A DNA stretch of 64,000 bases from Bretschneidera sinensis (taxonomy: Eukaryota > Streptophyta > Magnoliopsida > Brassicales > Akaniaceae). The stretch's first letter is position 1, and each line of letters begins with the position of its first letter. Location of the stretch: NCBI GenBank assembly GCA_023935145.1, contig CM043698.1, positions 143,758,001-143,822,000 on the forward strand. Direction: 5' to 3'. The position numbers and the translations under genes are program-made. Below, piece after piece: positions 10,204 through 25,662 of this stretch. The notes under the pieces were generated by a model that saw only the letters and a list, made by a program, of their open reading frames with translations, searched no databases and was not told where the DNA came from.

Positions 10204-12831
10204 GCGTGTTCGATCCACGCTCACCGCATTTTTTCTTGAGTTTATGAAATCAATGTCAAACGGTGACGTTTTGCAGTTCAAAGAACCTTTTACCTTCATG
10301 TGAAGGAAGCGACACCGTTTTCTTTACTTTCGACGAAAATTAAAAGTTTATTTATTTTTACTCGATGAAATTATGAAACCAAAGAAAGTATACCTGCATT
10401 TTTATAAAAATTTTACGTATCATTTCCAATGAGATTAAATGACTTAATCTCCCAAACCTTTATTTCCACTTTGTTTTTATTATTTGTGATTAAATCAAAG
10501 GTTTAAATCTTTATAAACACAACTAAGAAATAAAAAAATGAACAATAATAATAATATTTATTAAAATTGCAAAGAAAGTACATAATAGCAATTTAGAACA
10601 TGATATGATATAGATGTTTTTTATTTTTCTAATACTCTAATTTATATTAAAAATATTTAAAAATAAAAACTTTAATTGTAATTTAAAAAGTTATTTTTCT
10701 TTGTAATAATTGCAACCTCTTAACCTAATTGTTACTTTTAAGTCCTCTGTTCAGGAGATTCGGGTTCAATCCTCGTCACTGTTAATGTACTGGAAAAAAA
10801 AGTTATCATTATATAACTATCAAATAATTTAATTGATAAAATCACTTATCTTAATGCAAGAGATTTGGTATCGAATCTCACTAACACTAAAGAGGAAAAA
10901 GAAAAATAAGAGAATTATCTCAAACCCACTGAACCTTTTATGAACAAATTAAAAAGAAAAAAGAAAAACTTATCTTCCTAATCCCATCTATTAAGATGGG
11001 GAAGAAATAATTATGAAATTGCAAGAAATACATAACACATTTTCCCCATAACATATAAACATATTTAATATGAGAATCTGACTTTGGTTATTTAAAATGT
11101 TATTTTTCTTTGTAATAATTGCAACATCTTAACCTAGTGATCATCTCTAAGTCTTCTATTTAGGATATTTAAGTTCAAATATTGTACTAGAAAAAAAAAA
11201 ATTTCATCACGTGACTGTCATTTTCTTTTGTAATCACTTATTTTAACAAAAGTGGTCTAACCACGTATAATGAACATATTCTTTACGAAACACAAAATAA
11301 TATCATTCTTAATTTGACCAATTTAAGGTTACATTTCATATTACAATAACCGAATAAATTTGATGTTATCATTGGCATATTCAGAGGATTTTGTTCAAAT
11401 CTATGAAAATCTATTAGATATGTGTAAGAATCAAATTCTTATACTATTTAAGAAAAATTTAGTCCATTTTATACTTACGAGTAGAGATCGAGAAGGGTGA
11501 ATCTTTCTTCCTTTGATTTCATCTGGCACAACATGCTCAAGTAGCTGTACAACAAAGCTAAGTACTTAGCTATCTGCTGCATGTAAAAAAAAAAAAAAAA
11601 ACTGAGGAACTTAGTAGCAATAAGCTGAATTACTTAATAACTTTGTCCAGGCATCATTTCTCACCATAAGACGAACTTATTAGATTCATATGTGAAAGTC
11701 TTACCAAAGTCCATAACATTACTTGGCCGAGTCCAAGACATAAAAAACGCTTTGCTTCCCTGAAAATCTAATTAACCAACAAAGGTGTCAAATGGCATAT
11801 ATGGTATGGTTATTATAATGGCTTTTGGCTCCATTGGTTTCTTCCAACAGAATAGAAGTTCTGAGAGAAGCTGTACTGAAAAATGCATTGTAGGCATCAC
11901 ACAGAAAGTGGACCCAATCACTGTGAGTTGTCCAGGACCCAATGTACTTAATAATCTGTCAAAAAGCAAAAAATAGCAGAATCACAACCCGTAGAAGACT
12001 GCATCCTTTAGAATATATAATAGGTGCACTGGGTCCAATTATCGTTGAGAGCAAAGTTTAAGACTTTAAATTGATGCATAAGTATTTCCAAAGAGGTATT
12101 TAAACATACAGGAAGATAAAGAAGACATAATAAACATTAAAAAAGACTATAAACAGATTTTCATGATAAGAAACCATATCAACAAATCATCATGGTTAAT
12201 GATCTCCACCCAATAAAAGAAATATCAACACTCTATAACATCATCTCAATGATCTTATGAAGAACACCATCGAAGATGTGAAAAATTAACCAATAGTTTG
12301 AATAACACTCTAAGTACCATGAACCAAACAGGCTTTATTAAGATAACAGACCAGCAAAAGGGCCAGTCTTATAGAATGCAAGCCCAAGAGAGTAAAAGAT
12401 CAACAAAAAACGGAACTGATATGTTAACATCGATTTTAACATTCGAACAGTGCACTAAACGTTGCAACACATAGAAACTCTGTTAGTAACCAAACAAGCC
12501 ATATTTTACTTCTAAAATTATTATAGCGAAATATTGTGAGGTGTCTGAAATTGTATCGGATTTTAAAGTAGGGTGCCAAAAAGTCATTAGCCCAACAAAC
12601 AAATAATCTCCACCCAATAAAAGAAACATCAACTTTCTATAATTTTTTAACTAATAGAAGTTTTGAAAAATTAACCAATAGTAACAGACAAGAAATAATC
12701 AATTTTTCACAACATAAATTATAGTGTAACTGAACACCGACAATAAACAGAAAAGAAAATTTGACACCAAAAACCAATAAAAAAAAAATTTTGAAGTTTT
12801 ATACAAAATCAATACATCACTCACATTTCAA
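9624..12831 (+). repeat. Array unit 4
   Basis: Markers: T at -3, canonical tRNA, ACATA state, A17. It opens the marker series (units 4-6) that is repeated in units 7-9. Confidence 0.95.
10156..10228 (+). tRNA. tRNA-Phe (GAA), unit 4, canonical
   Basis: The gene body is canonical, with the T(-3) flank variant. Confidence 0.97.
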
Positions 12832-13368
12832 AGTTGTTTGTATAACCGAAAACAAAAAATAAACACACTAAAAATATCAAAATCAAGCAAATTAGTAACT
12901 CATCAATCAGCAGCACTCTTTCATTGCAACAGGAGTTTCTACTTTGTGCAGGAATTTAATAAAAAGATCTAACTGTCTGTATGGTAGCTGAGAAAACGCA
13001 AGAAAAGGAAACTAGAAAACTCGAATTTTCAATGTCACGACTCACGAGTCGGTTCTAAACTACCTGCTGCGATAAGTTTTCTATGCTTTAATTTCTTCCT
13101 TTTTCTTAGCAACCAAATAGATCATAAGATTAGAGTGCAGAACACTTACAGAGTTTGTTACCCCTGCGGTTGATTAATCCAAGAACGGATTTCTTCGCTT
13201 AATAGTATCGATGAAAGAAATGACAAAAATGAATTGAAATATTACTCCCAGACCAGATTTTTGAGCGGAGGTTCTGCAGTGAGCATGGTCTCTTCATTGT
13301 TTGGATGGAGTTTCTTTGAATCGTTTGCCTATATATATAGCAAACTATCAACAGAACACAAAAGCGGG

Positions 13369-13411
<43 letters not shown>

Positions 13412-16039
13412 GCGTGTTCGATCCACGCTCACCGCATTTTTTCTTGAGTTTATGAAATCAATGTCAAACGGTGACGTTTTGCAGTTCAAAGAACCTTTTA
13501 CCTTCATGTGAAGGAAGCGACACCGTTTTCTTTACTTTCGACGAAAATTAAAAGTTTATTTATTTTTACTCGATGAAATTATGAAACCAAAGAAAGTATA
13601 CCTGCATTTTTATAAAAATTTTACGTATCATTTCCAATGAGATTAAATGACTTAATCTCCCAAACCTTTATTTCCACTTTGTTTTTATTATTTGTGATTA
13701 AATCAAAGGTTTAAATCTTTATAAACACAACTAAGAAATAAAAAAATGAACAATAATAATAATATTTATTAAAATTGCAAAGAAAGTACATAATAGCAAT
13801 TTAGAACATGATATGATATAGATGTTTTTTATTTTTCTAATACTCTAATTTATATTAAAAATATTTAAAAATAAAAACTTTAATTGTAATTTAAAAAGTT
13901 ATTTTTCTTTGTAATAATTGCAACCTCTTAACCTAATTGTTACTTTTAAGTCCTCTGTTCAGGAGATTCGGGTTCAATCCTCGTCACTGTTAATGTACTG
14001 GAAAAAAAAGTTATCATTATATAACTATCAAATAATTTAATTGATAAAATCACTTATCTTAATGCAAGAGATTTGGTATCGAATCTCACTAACACTAAAG
14101 AGGAAAAAGAAAAATAAGAGAATTATCTCAAACCCACTGAACCTTTTATGAACAAATTAAAAAGAAAAAAGAAAAACTTATCTTCCTAATCCCATCTATT
14201 AAGATGGGGAAGAAATAATTATGAAATTGCAAGAAATATATAACACATTTTCCCCATAACATATAAACATATTTAATATGAGAATCTGACTTTGGTTATT
14301 TAAAATGTTATTTTTCTTTGTAATAATTGCAACATCTTAACCTAGTGATCATCTCTAAGTCTTCTATTTAGGATATTTAAGTTCAAATATTGTACTAGAA
14401 AAAAAAAAATTTCATCACGTGACTGTCATTTTCTTTTGTAATCACTTATTTTAACAAAAGTGGTCTAACCACGTATAATGAACATATTCTTTACGAAACA
14501 CAAAATAATATCATTCTTAATTTGACCAATTTAAGGTTACATTTCATATTACAATAACCGAATAAATTTGATGTTATCATTGGCATATTCAGAGGATTTT
14601 GTTCAAATCTATGAAAATCTATTAGATATGTGTAAGAATCAAATTCTTATACTATTTAAGAAAAATTTAGTCCATTTTATACTTACGAGTAGAGATCGAG
14701 AAGGGTGAATCTTTCTTCCTTTGATTTCATCTGGCACAACATGCTCAAGTAGCTGTACAACAAAGCTAAGTACTTAGCTATCTGCTGCATGTAAAAAAAA
14801 AAAAAAAAACTGAGGAACTTAGTAGCAATAAGCTGAATTACTTAATAACTTTGTCCAGGCATCATTTCTCACCATAAGACGAACTTATTAGATTCATATG
14901 TGAAAGTCTTACCAAAGTCCATAACATTACTTGGCCGAGTCCAAGACATAAAAAACGCTTTGCTTCCCTGAAAATCTAATTAACCAACAAAGGTGTCAAA
15001 TGGCATATATGGTATGGTTATTATAATGGCTTTTGGCTCCATTGGTTTCTTCCAACAGAATAGAAGTTCTGAGAGAAGCTGTACTGAAAAATGCATTGTA
15101 GGCATCACACAGAAAGTGGACCCAATCACTGTGAGTTGTCCAGGACCCAATGTACTTAATAATCTGTCAAAAAGCAAAAAATAGCAGAATCACAACCCGT
15201 AGAAGACTGCATCCTTTAGAATATATAATAGGTGCACTGGGTCCAATTATCGTTGAGAGCAAAGTTTAAGACTTTAAATTGATGCATAAGTATTTCCAAA
15301 GAGGTATTTAAACATACAGGAAGATAAAGAAGACATAATAAACATTAAAAAAGACTATAAACAGATTTTCATGATAAGAAACCATATCAACAAATCATCA
15401 TGGTTAATGATCTCCACCCAATAAAAGAAATATCAACACTCTATAACATCATCTCAATGATCTTATGAAGAACACCATCGAAGATGTGAAAAATTAACCA
15501 ATAGTTTGAATAACACTCTAAGTACCATGAACCAAACAGGCTTTATTAAGATAACAGACCAGCAAAAGGGCCAGTCTTATAGAATGCAAGCCCAAGAGAG
15601 TAAAAGATCAACAAAAAACGGAACTGATATGTTAACATCGATTTTAACATTCGAACAGTGCACTAAACGTTGCAACACATAGAAACTCTGTTAGTAACCA
15701 AACAAGCCATATTTTACTTCTAAAATTATTATAGCGAAATATTGTGAGGTGTCTGAAATTGTATCGGATTTTAAAGTAGGGTGCCAAAAAGTCATTAGCC
15801 CAACAAACAAATAATCTCCACCCAATAAAAGAAACATCAACTTTCTATAATTTTTTAACTAATAGAAGTTTTGAAAAATTAACCAATAGTAACAGACAAG
15901 AAATAATCAATTTTTCACAACATAAATTATAGTGTAACTGAACACCGACAATAAACAGAAAAGAAAATTTGACACCAAAAACCAATAAAAAAAAAATTTT
16001 GAAGTTTTATACAAAATCAATACATCACTCACATTTCAA
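12832..16039 (+). repeat. Array unit 5
   Basis: Markers: A at -3, canonical tRNA, ATATA state, A17. It has the same state as unit 8. Confidence 0.95.
13364..13436 (+). tRNA. tRNA-Phe (GAA), unit 5, canonical
   Basis: Both the gene body and the flank match unit 1. Confidence 0.97.
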
Positions 16040-16576
16040 AGTTGTTTGTATAACCGAAAACAAAAAATAAACACACTAAAAATATCAAAATCAAGCAAAT
16101 TAGTAACTCATCAATCAGCAGCACTCTTTCATTGCAACAGGAGTTTCTACTTTGTGCAGGAATTTAATAAAAAGATCTAACTGTCTGTATGGTAGCTGAG
16201 AAAACGCAAGAAAAGGAAACTAGAAAACTCGAATTTTCAATGTCACGACTCACGAGTCGGTTCTAAACTACCTGCTGCGATAAGTTTTCTATGCTTTAAT
16301 TTCTTCCTTTTTCTTAGCAACCAAATAGATCATAAGATTAGAGTGCAGAACACTTACAGAGTTTGTTACCCCTGCGGTTGATTAATCCAAGAACGGATTT
16401 CTTCGCTTAATAGTATCGATGAAAGAAATGACAAAAATGAATTGAAATATTACTCCCAGACCAGATTTTTGAGCGGAGGTTCTGCAGTGAGCATGGTCTC
16501 TTCATTGTTTGGATGGAGTTTCTTTGAATCGTTTGCCTATATATATAGCAAACTATCAACAGAACACAAAAGCGGG

Positions 16577-16619
<43 letters not shown>

Positions 16620-19246
16620 GCGTGTTCGATCCACGCTCACCGCATTTTTTCTTGAGTTTATGAAATCAATGTCAAACGGTGACGTTTTGCAGTTCAAAGA
16701 ACCTTTTACCTTCATGTGAAGGAAGCGACACCGTTTTCTTTACTTTCGACGAAAATTAAAAGTTTATTTATTTTTACTCGATGAAATTATGAAACCAAAG
16801 AAAGTATACCTGCATTTTTATAAAAATTTTACGTATCATTTCCAATGAGATTAAATGACTTAATCTCCCAAACCTTTATTTCCACTTTGTTTTTATTATT
16901 TGTGATTAAATCAAAGGTTTAAATCTTTATAAACACAACTAAGAAATAAAAAAATGAACAATAATAATAATATTTATTAAAATTGCAAAGAAAGTACATA
17001 ATAGCAATTTAGAACATGATATGATATAGATGTTTTTTATTTTTCTAATACTCTAATTTATATTAAAAATATTTAAAAATAAAAACTTTAATTGTAATTT
17101 AAAAAGTTATTTTTCTTTGTAATAATTGCAACCTCTTAACCTAATTGTTACTTTTAAGTCCTCTGTTCAGGAGATTCGGGTTCAATCCTCGTCACTGTTA
17201 ATGTACTGGAAAAAAAAGTTATCATTATATAACTATCAAATAATTTAATTGATAAAATCACTTATCTTAATGCAAGAGATTTGGTATCGAATCTCACTAA
17301 CACTAAAGAGGAAAAAGAAAAATAAGAGAATTATCTCAAACCCACTGAACCTTTTATGAACAAATTAAAAAGAAAAAAGAAAAACTTATCTTCCTAATCC
17401 CATCTATTAAGATGGGGAAGAAATAATTATGAAATTGCAAGAAATACATAACACATTTTCCCCATAACATATAAACATATTTAATATGAGAATCTGACTT
17501 TGGTTATTTAAAATGTTATTTTTCTTTGTAATAATTGCAACATCTTAACCTAGTGATCATCTCTAAGTCTTCTATTTAGGATATTTAAGTTCAAATATTG
17601 TACTAGAAAAAAAAAAATTTCATCACGTGACTGTCATTTTCTTTTGTAATCACTTATTTTAACAAAAGTGGTCTAACCACGTATAATGAACATATTCTTT
17701 ACGAAACACAAAATAATATCATTCTTAATTTGACCAATTTAAGGTTACATTTCATATTACAATAACCGAATAAATTTGATGTTATCATTGGCATATTCAG
17801 AGGATTTTGTTCAAATCTATGAAAATCTATTAGATATGTGTAAGAATCAAATTCTTATACTATTTAAGAAAAATTTAGTCCATTTTATACTTACGAGTAG
17901 AGATCGAGAAGGGTGAATCTTTCTTCCTTTGATTTCATCTGGCACAACATGCTCAAGTAGCTGTACAACAAAGCTAAGTACTTAGCTATCTGCTGCATGT
18001 AAAAAAAAAAAAAAAACTGAGGAACTTAGTAGCAATAAGCTGAATTACTTAATAACTTTGTCCAGGCATCATTTCTCACCATAAGACGAACTTATTAGAT
18101 TCATATGTGAAAGTCTTACCAAAGTCCATAACATTACTTGGCCGAGTCCAAGACATAAAAAACGCTTTGCTTCCCTGAAAATCTAATTAACCAACAAAGG
18201 TGTCAAATGGCATATATGGTATGGTTATTATAATGGCTTTTGGCTCCATTGGTTTCTTCCAACAGAATAGAAGTTCTGAGAGAAGCTGTACTGAAAAATG
18301 CATTGTAGGCATCACACAGAAAGTGGACCCAATCACTGTGAGTTGTCCAGGACCCAATGTACTTAATAATCTGTCAAAAAGCAAAAAATAGCAGAATCAC
18401 AACCCGTAGAAGACTGCATCCTTTAGAATATATAATAGGTGCACTGGGTCCAATTATCGTTGAGAGCAAAGTTTAAGACTTTAAATTGATGCATAAGTAT
18501 TTCCAAAGAGGTATTTAAACATACAGGAAGATAAAGAAGACATAATAAACATTAAAAAAGACTATAAACAGATTTTCATGATAAGAAACCATATCAACAA
18601 ATCATCATGGTTAATGATCTCCACCCAATAAAAGAAATATCAACACTCTATAACATCATCTCAATGATCTTATGAAGAACACCATCGAAGATGTGAAAAA
18701 TTAACCAATAGTTTGAATAACACTCTAAGTACCATGAACCAAACAGGCTTTATTAAGATAACAGACCAGCAAAAGGGCCAGTCTTATAGAATGCAAGCCC
18801 AAGAGAGTAAAAGATCAACAAAAAACGGAACTGATATGTTAACATCGATTTTAACATTCGAACAGTGCACTAAACGTTGCAACACATAGAAACTCTGTTA
18901 GTAACCAAACAAGCCATATTTTACTTCTAAAATTATTATAGCGAAATATTGTGAGGTGTCTGAAATTGTATCGGATTTTAAAGTAGGGTGCCAAAAAGTC
19001 ATTAGCCCAACAAACAAATAATCTCCACCCAATAAAAGAAACATCAACTTTCTATAATTTTTTAACTAATAGAAGTTTTGAAAAATTAACCAATAGTAAC
19101 AGACAAGAAATAATCAATTTTTCACAACATAAATTATAGTGTAACTGAACACCGACAATAAACAGAAAAGAAAATTTGACACCAAAAACCAATAAAAAAA
19201 AAATTTTGAAGTTTTATACAAAATCAATACATCACTCACATTTCAA
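16040..19246 (+). repeat. Array unit 6
   Basis: Markers: A at -3, canonical tRNA, ACATA state, A16. It has the same state as unit 9. Confidence 0.95.
16572..16644 (+). tRNA. tRNA-Phe (GAA), unit 6, canonical
   Basis: Both the gene body and the flank match unit 1. Confidence 0.97.
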
Positions 19247-19783
19247 AGTTGTTTGTATAACCGAAAACAAAAAATAAACACACTAAAAATATCAAAATCA
19301 AGCAAATTAGTAACTCATCAATCAGCAGCACTCTTTCATTGCAACAGGAGTTTCTACTTTGTGCAGGAATTTAATAAAAAGATCTAACTGTCTGTATGGT
19401 AGCTGAGAAAACGCAAGAAAAGGAAACTAGAAAACTCGAATTTTCAATGTCACGACTCACGAGTCGGTTCTAAACTACCTGCTGCGATAAGTTTTCTATG
19501 CTTTAATTTCTTCCTTTTTCTTAGCAACCAAATAGATCATAAGATTAGAGTGCAGAACACTTACAGAGTTTGTTACCCCTGCGGTTGATTAATCCAAGAA
19601 CGGATTTCTTCGCTTAATAGTATCGATGAAAGAAATGACAAAAATGAATTGAAATATTACTCCCAGACCAGATTTTTGAGCGGAGGTTCTGCAGTGAGCA
19701 TGGTCTCTTCATTGTTTGGATGGAGTTTCTTTGAATCGTTTGCCTATATATATAGCAAACTATCAACAGAACACATAAGCGGG

Positions 19784-19826
<43 letters not shown>

Positions 19827-22454
19827 GCGTGTTCGATCCACGCTCACCGCATTTTTTCTTGAGTTTATGAAATCAATGTCAAACGGTGACGTTTTGCAGT
19901 TCAAAGAACCTTTTACCTTCATGTGAAGGAAGCGACACCGTTTTCTTTACTTTCGACGAAAATTAAAAGTTTATTTATTTTTACTCGATGAAATTATGAA
20001 ACCAAAGAAAGTATACCTGCATTTTTATAAAAATTTTACGTATCATTTCCAATGAGATTAAATGACTTAATCTCCCAAACCTTTATTTCCACTTTGTTTT
20101 TATTATTTGTGATTAAATCAAAGGTTTAAATCTTTATAAACACAACTAAGAAATAAAAAAATGAACAATAATAATAATATTTATTAAAATTGCAAAGAAA
20201 GTACATAATAGCAATTTAGAACATGATATGATATAGATGTTTTTTATTTTTCTAATACTCTAATTTATATTAAAAATATTTAAAAATAAAAACTTTAATT
20301 GTAATTTAAAAAGTTATTTTTCTTTGTAATAATTGCAACCTCTTAACCTAATTGTTACTTTTAAGTCCTCTGTTCAGGAGATTCAGGTTCAATCCTCGTC
20401 ACTGTTAATGTACTGGAAAAAAAAGTTATCATTATATAACTATCAAATAATTTAATTGATAAAATCACTTATCTTAATGCAAGAGATTTGGTATCGAATC
20501 TCACTAACACTAAAGAGGAAAAAGAAAAATAAGAGAATTATCTCAAACCCACTGAACCTTTTATGAACAAATTAAAAAGAAAAAAGAAAAACTTATCTTC
20601 CTAATCCCATCTATTAAGATGGGGAAGAAATAATTATGAAATTGCAAGAAATACATAACACATTTTCCCCATAACATATAAACATATTTAATATGAGAAT
20701 CTGACTTTGGTTATTTAAAATGTTATTTTTCTTTGTAATAATTGCAACATCTTAACCTAGTGATCATCTCTAAGTCTTCTATTTAGGATATTTAAGTTCA
20801 AATATTGTACTAGAAAAAAAAAAATTTCATCACGTGACTGTCATTTTCTTTTGTAATCACTTATTTTAACAAAAGTGGTCTAACCACGTATAATGAACAT
20901 ATTCTTTACGAAACACAAAATAATATCATTCTTAATTTGACCAATTTAAGGTTACATTTCATATTACAATAACCGAATAAATTTGATGTTATCATTGGCA
21001 TATTCAGAGGATTTTGTTCAAATCTATGAAAATCTATTAGATATGTGTAAGAATCAAATTCTTATACTATTTAAGAAAAATTTAGTCCATTTTATACTTA
21101 CGAGTAGAGATCGAGAAGGGTGAATCTTTCTTCCTTTGATTTCATCTGGCACAACATGCTCAAGTAGCTGTACAACAAAGCTAAGTACTTAGCTATCTGC
21201 TGCATGTAAAAAAAAAAAAAAAAACTGAGGAACTTAGTAGCAATAAGCTGAATTACTTAATAACTTTGTCCAGGCATCATTTCTCACCATAAGACGAACT
21301 TATTAGATTCATATGTGAAAGTCTTACCAAAGTCCATAACATTACTTGGCCGAGTCCAAGACATAAAAAACGCTTTGCTTCCCTGAAAATCTAATTAACC
21401 AACAAAGGTGTCAAATGGCATATATGGTATGGTTATTATAATGGCTTTTGGCTCCATTGGTTTCTTCCAACAGAATAGAAGTTCTGAGAGAAGCTGTACT
21501 GAAAAATGCATTGTAGGCATCACACAGAAAGTGGACCCAATCACTGTGAGTTGTCCAGGACCCAATGTACTTAATAATCTGTCAAAAAGCAAAAAATAGC
21601 AGAATCACAACCCGTAGAAGACTGCATCCTTTAGAATATATAATAGGTGCACTGGGTCCAATTATCGTTGAGAGCAAAGTTTAAGACTTTAAATTGATGC
21701 ATAAGTATTTCCAAAGAGGTATTTAAACATACAGGAAGATAAAGAAGACATAATAAACATTAAAAAAGACTATAAACAGATTTTCATGATAAGAAACCAT
21801 ATCAACAAATCATCATGGTTAATGATCTCCACCCAATAAAAGAAATATCAACACTCTATAACATCATCTCAATGATCTTATGAAGAACACCATCGAAGAT
21901 GTGAAAAATTAACCAATAGTTTGAATAACACTCTAAGTACCATGAACCAAACAGGCTTTATTAAGATAACAGACCAGCAAAAGGGCCAGTCTTATAGAAT
22001 GCAAGCCCAAGAGAGTAAAAGATCAACAAAAAACGGAACTGATATGTTAACATCGATTTTAACATTCGAACAGTGCACTAAACGTTGCAACACATAGAAA
22101 CTCTGTTAGTAACCAAACAAGCCATATTTTACTTCTAAAATTATTATAGCGAAATATTGTGAGGTGTCTGAAATTGTATCGGATTTTAAAGTAGGGTGCC
22201 AAAAAGTCATTAGCCCAACAAACAAATAATCTCCACCCAATAAAAGAAACATCAACTTTCTATAATTTTTTAACTAATAGAAGTTTTGAAAAATTAACCA
22301 ATAGTAACAGACAAGAAATAATCAATTTTTCACAACATAAATTATAGTGTAACTGAACACCGACAATAAACAGAAAAGAAAATTTGACACCAAAAACCAA
22401 TAAAAAAAAAATTTTGAAGTTTTATACAAAATCAATACATCACTCACATTTCAA
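19247..22454 (+). repeat. Array unit 7
   Basis: Markers: T at -3, canonical tRNA, ACATA state, A17. A G-to-A change at 20385 (ATTCAGGTTC) matches the state in the diverged array edge at 62092-62101 rather than the other units. Confidence 0.95.
19779..19851 (+). tRNA. tRNA-Phe (GAA), unit 7, canonical
   Basis: The gene body is canonical, with the T(-3) flank variant. Confidence 0.97.
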
Positions 22455-22991
22455 AGTTGTTTGTATAACCGAAAACAAAAAATAAACACACTAAAAATAT
22501 CAAAATCAAGCAAATTAGTAACTCATCAATCAGCAGCACTCTTTCATTGCAACAGGAGTTTCTACTTTGTGCAGGAATTTAATAAAAAGATCTAACTGTC
22601 TGTATGGTAGCTGAGAAAACGCAAGAAAAGGAAACTAGAAAACTCGAATTTTCAATGTCACGACTCACGAGTCGGTTCTAAACTACCTGCTGCGATAAGT
22701 TTTCTATGCTTTAATTTCTTCCTTTTTCTTAGCAACCAAATAGATCATAAGATTAGAGTGCAGAACACTTACAGAGTTTGTTACCCCTGCGGTTGATTAA
22801 TCCAAGAACGGATTTCTTCGCTTAATAGTATCGATGAAAGAAATGACAAAAATGAATTGAAATATTACTCCCAGACCAGATTTTTGAGCGGAGGTTCTGC
22901 AGTGAGCATGGTCTCTTCATTGTTTGGATGGAGTTTCTTTGAATCGTTTGCCTATATATATAGCAAACTATCAACAGAACACAAAAGCGGG

Positions 22992-23034
<43 letters not shown>

Positions 23035-25662
23035 GCGTGTTCGATCCACGCTCACCGCATTTTTTCTTGAGTTTATGAAATCAATGTCAAACGGTGACGT
23101 TTTGCAGTTCAAAGAACCTTTTACCTTCATGTGAAGGAAGCGACACCGTTTTCTTTACTTTCGACGAAAATTAAAAGTTTATTTATTTTTACTCGATGAA
23201 ATTATGAAACCAAAGAAAGTATACCTGCATTTTTATAAAAATTTTACGTATCATTTCCAATGAGATTAAATGACTTAATCTCCCAAACCTTTATTTCCAC
23301 TTTGTTTTTATTATTTGTGATTAAATCAAAGGTTTAAATCTTTATAAACACAACTAAGAAATAAAAAAATGAACAATAATAATAATATTTATTAAAATTG
23401 CAAAGAAAGTACATAATAGCAATTTAGAACATGATATGATATAGATGTTTTTTATTTTTCTAATACTCTAATTTATATTAAAAATATTTAAAAATAAAAA
23501 CTTTAATTGTAATTTAAAAAGTTATTTTTCTTTGTAATAATTGCAACCTCTTAACCTAATTGTTACTTTTAAGTCCTCTGTTCAGGAGATTCGGGTTCAA
23601 TCCTCGTCACTGTTAATGTACTGGAAAAAAAAGTTATCATTATATAACTATCAAATAATTTAATTGATAAAATCACTTATCTTAATGCAAGAGATTTGGT
23701 ATCGAATCTCACTAACACTAAAGAGGAAAAAGAAAAATAAGAGAATTATCTCAAACCCACTGAACCTTTTATGAACAAATTAAAAAGAAAAAAGAAAAAC
23801 TTATCTTCCTAATCCCATCTATTAAGATGGGGAAGAAATAATTATGAAATTGCAAGAAATATATAACACATTTTCCCCATAACATATAAACATATTTAAT
23901 ATGAGAATCTGACTTTGGTTATTTAAAATGTTATTTTTCTTTGTAATAATTGCAACATCTTAACCTAGTGATCATCTCTAAGTCTTCTATTTAGGATATT
24001 TAAGTTCAAATATTGTACTAGAAAAAAAAAAATTTCATCACGTGACTGTCATTTTCTTTTGTAATCACTTATTTTAACAAAAGTGGTCTAACCACGTATA
24101 ATGAACATATTCTTTACGAAACACAAAATAATATCATTCTTAATTTGACCAATTTAAGGTTACATTTCATATTACAATAACCGAATAAATTTGATGTTAT
24201 CATTGGCATATTCAGAGGATTTTGTTCAAATCTATGAAAATCTATTAGATATGTGTAAGAATCAAATTCTTATACTATTTAAGAAAAATTTAGTCCATTT
24301 TATACTTACGAGTAGAGATCGAGAAGGGTGAATCTTTCTTCCTTTGATTTCATCTGGCACAACATGCTCAAGTAGCTGTACAACAAAGCTAAGTACTTAG
24401 CTATCTGCTGCATGTAAAAAAAAAAAAAAAAACTGAGGAACTTAGTAGCAATAAGCTGAATTACTTAATAACTTTGTCCAGGCATCATTTCTCACCATAA
24501 GACGAACTTATTAGATTCATATGTGAAAGTCTTACCAAAGTCCATAACATTACTTGGCCGAGTCCAAGACATAAAAAACGCTTTGCTTCCCTGAAAATCT
24601 AATTAACCAACAAAGGTGTCAAATGGCATATATGGTATGGTTATTATAATGGCTTTTGGCTCCATTGGTTTCTTCCAACAGAATAGAAGTTCTGAGAGAA
24701 GCTGTACTGAAAAATGCATTGTAGGCATCACACAGAAAGTGGACCCAATCACTGTGAGTTGTCCAGGACCCAATGTACTTAATAATCTGTCAAAAAGCAA
24801 AAAATAGCAGAATCACAACCCGTAGAAGACTGCATCCTTTAGAATATATAATAGGTGCACTGGGTCCAATTATCGTTGAGAGCAAAGTTTAAGACTTTAA
24901 ATTGATGCATAAGTATTTCCAAAGAGGTATTTAAACATACAGGAAGATAAAGAAGACATAATAAACATTAAAAAAGACTATAAACAGATTTTCATGATAA
25001 GAAACCATATCAACAAATCATCATGGTTAATGATCTCCACCCAATAAAAGAAATATCAACACTCTATAACATCATCTCAATGATCTTATGAAGAACACCA
25101 TCGAAGATGTGAAAAATTAACCAATAGTTTGAATAACACTCTAAGTACCATGAACCAAACAGGCTTTATTAAGATAACAGACCAGCAAAAGGGCCAGTCT
25201 TATAGAATGCAAGCCCAAGAGAGTAAAAGATCAACAAAAAACGGAACTGATATGTTAACATCGATTTTAACATTCGAACAGTGCACTAAACGTTGCAACA
25301 CATAGAAACTCTGTTAGTAACCAAACAAGCCATATTTTACTTCTAAAATTATTATAGCGAAATATTGTGAGGTGTCTGAAATTGTATCGGATTTTAAAGT
25401 AGGGTGCCAAAAAGTCATTAGCCCAACAAACAAATAATCTCCACCCAATAAAAGAAACATCAACTTTCTATAATTTTTTAACTAATAGAAGTTTTGAAAA
25501 ATTAACCAATAGTAACAGACAAGAAATAATCAATTTTTCACAACATAAATTATAGTGTAACTGAACACCGACAATAAACAGAAAAGAAAATTTGACACCA
25601 AAAACCAATAAAAAAAAAATTTTGAAGTTTTATACAAAATCAATACATCACTCACATTTCAA
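22455..25662 (+). repeat. Array unit 8
   Basis: Markers: A at -3, canonical tRNA, ATATA state, A17. Confidence 0.95.
22987..23059 (+). tRNA. tRNA-Phe (GAA), unit 8, canonical
   Basis: Both the gene body and the flank match unit 1. Confidence 0.97.
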
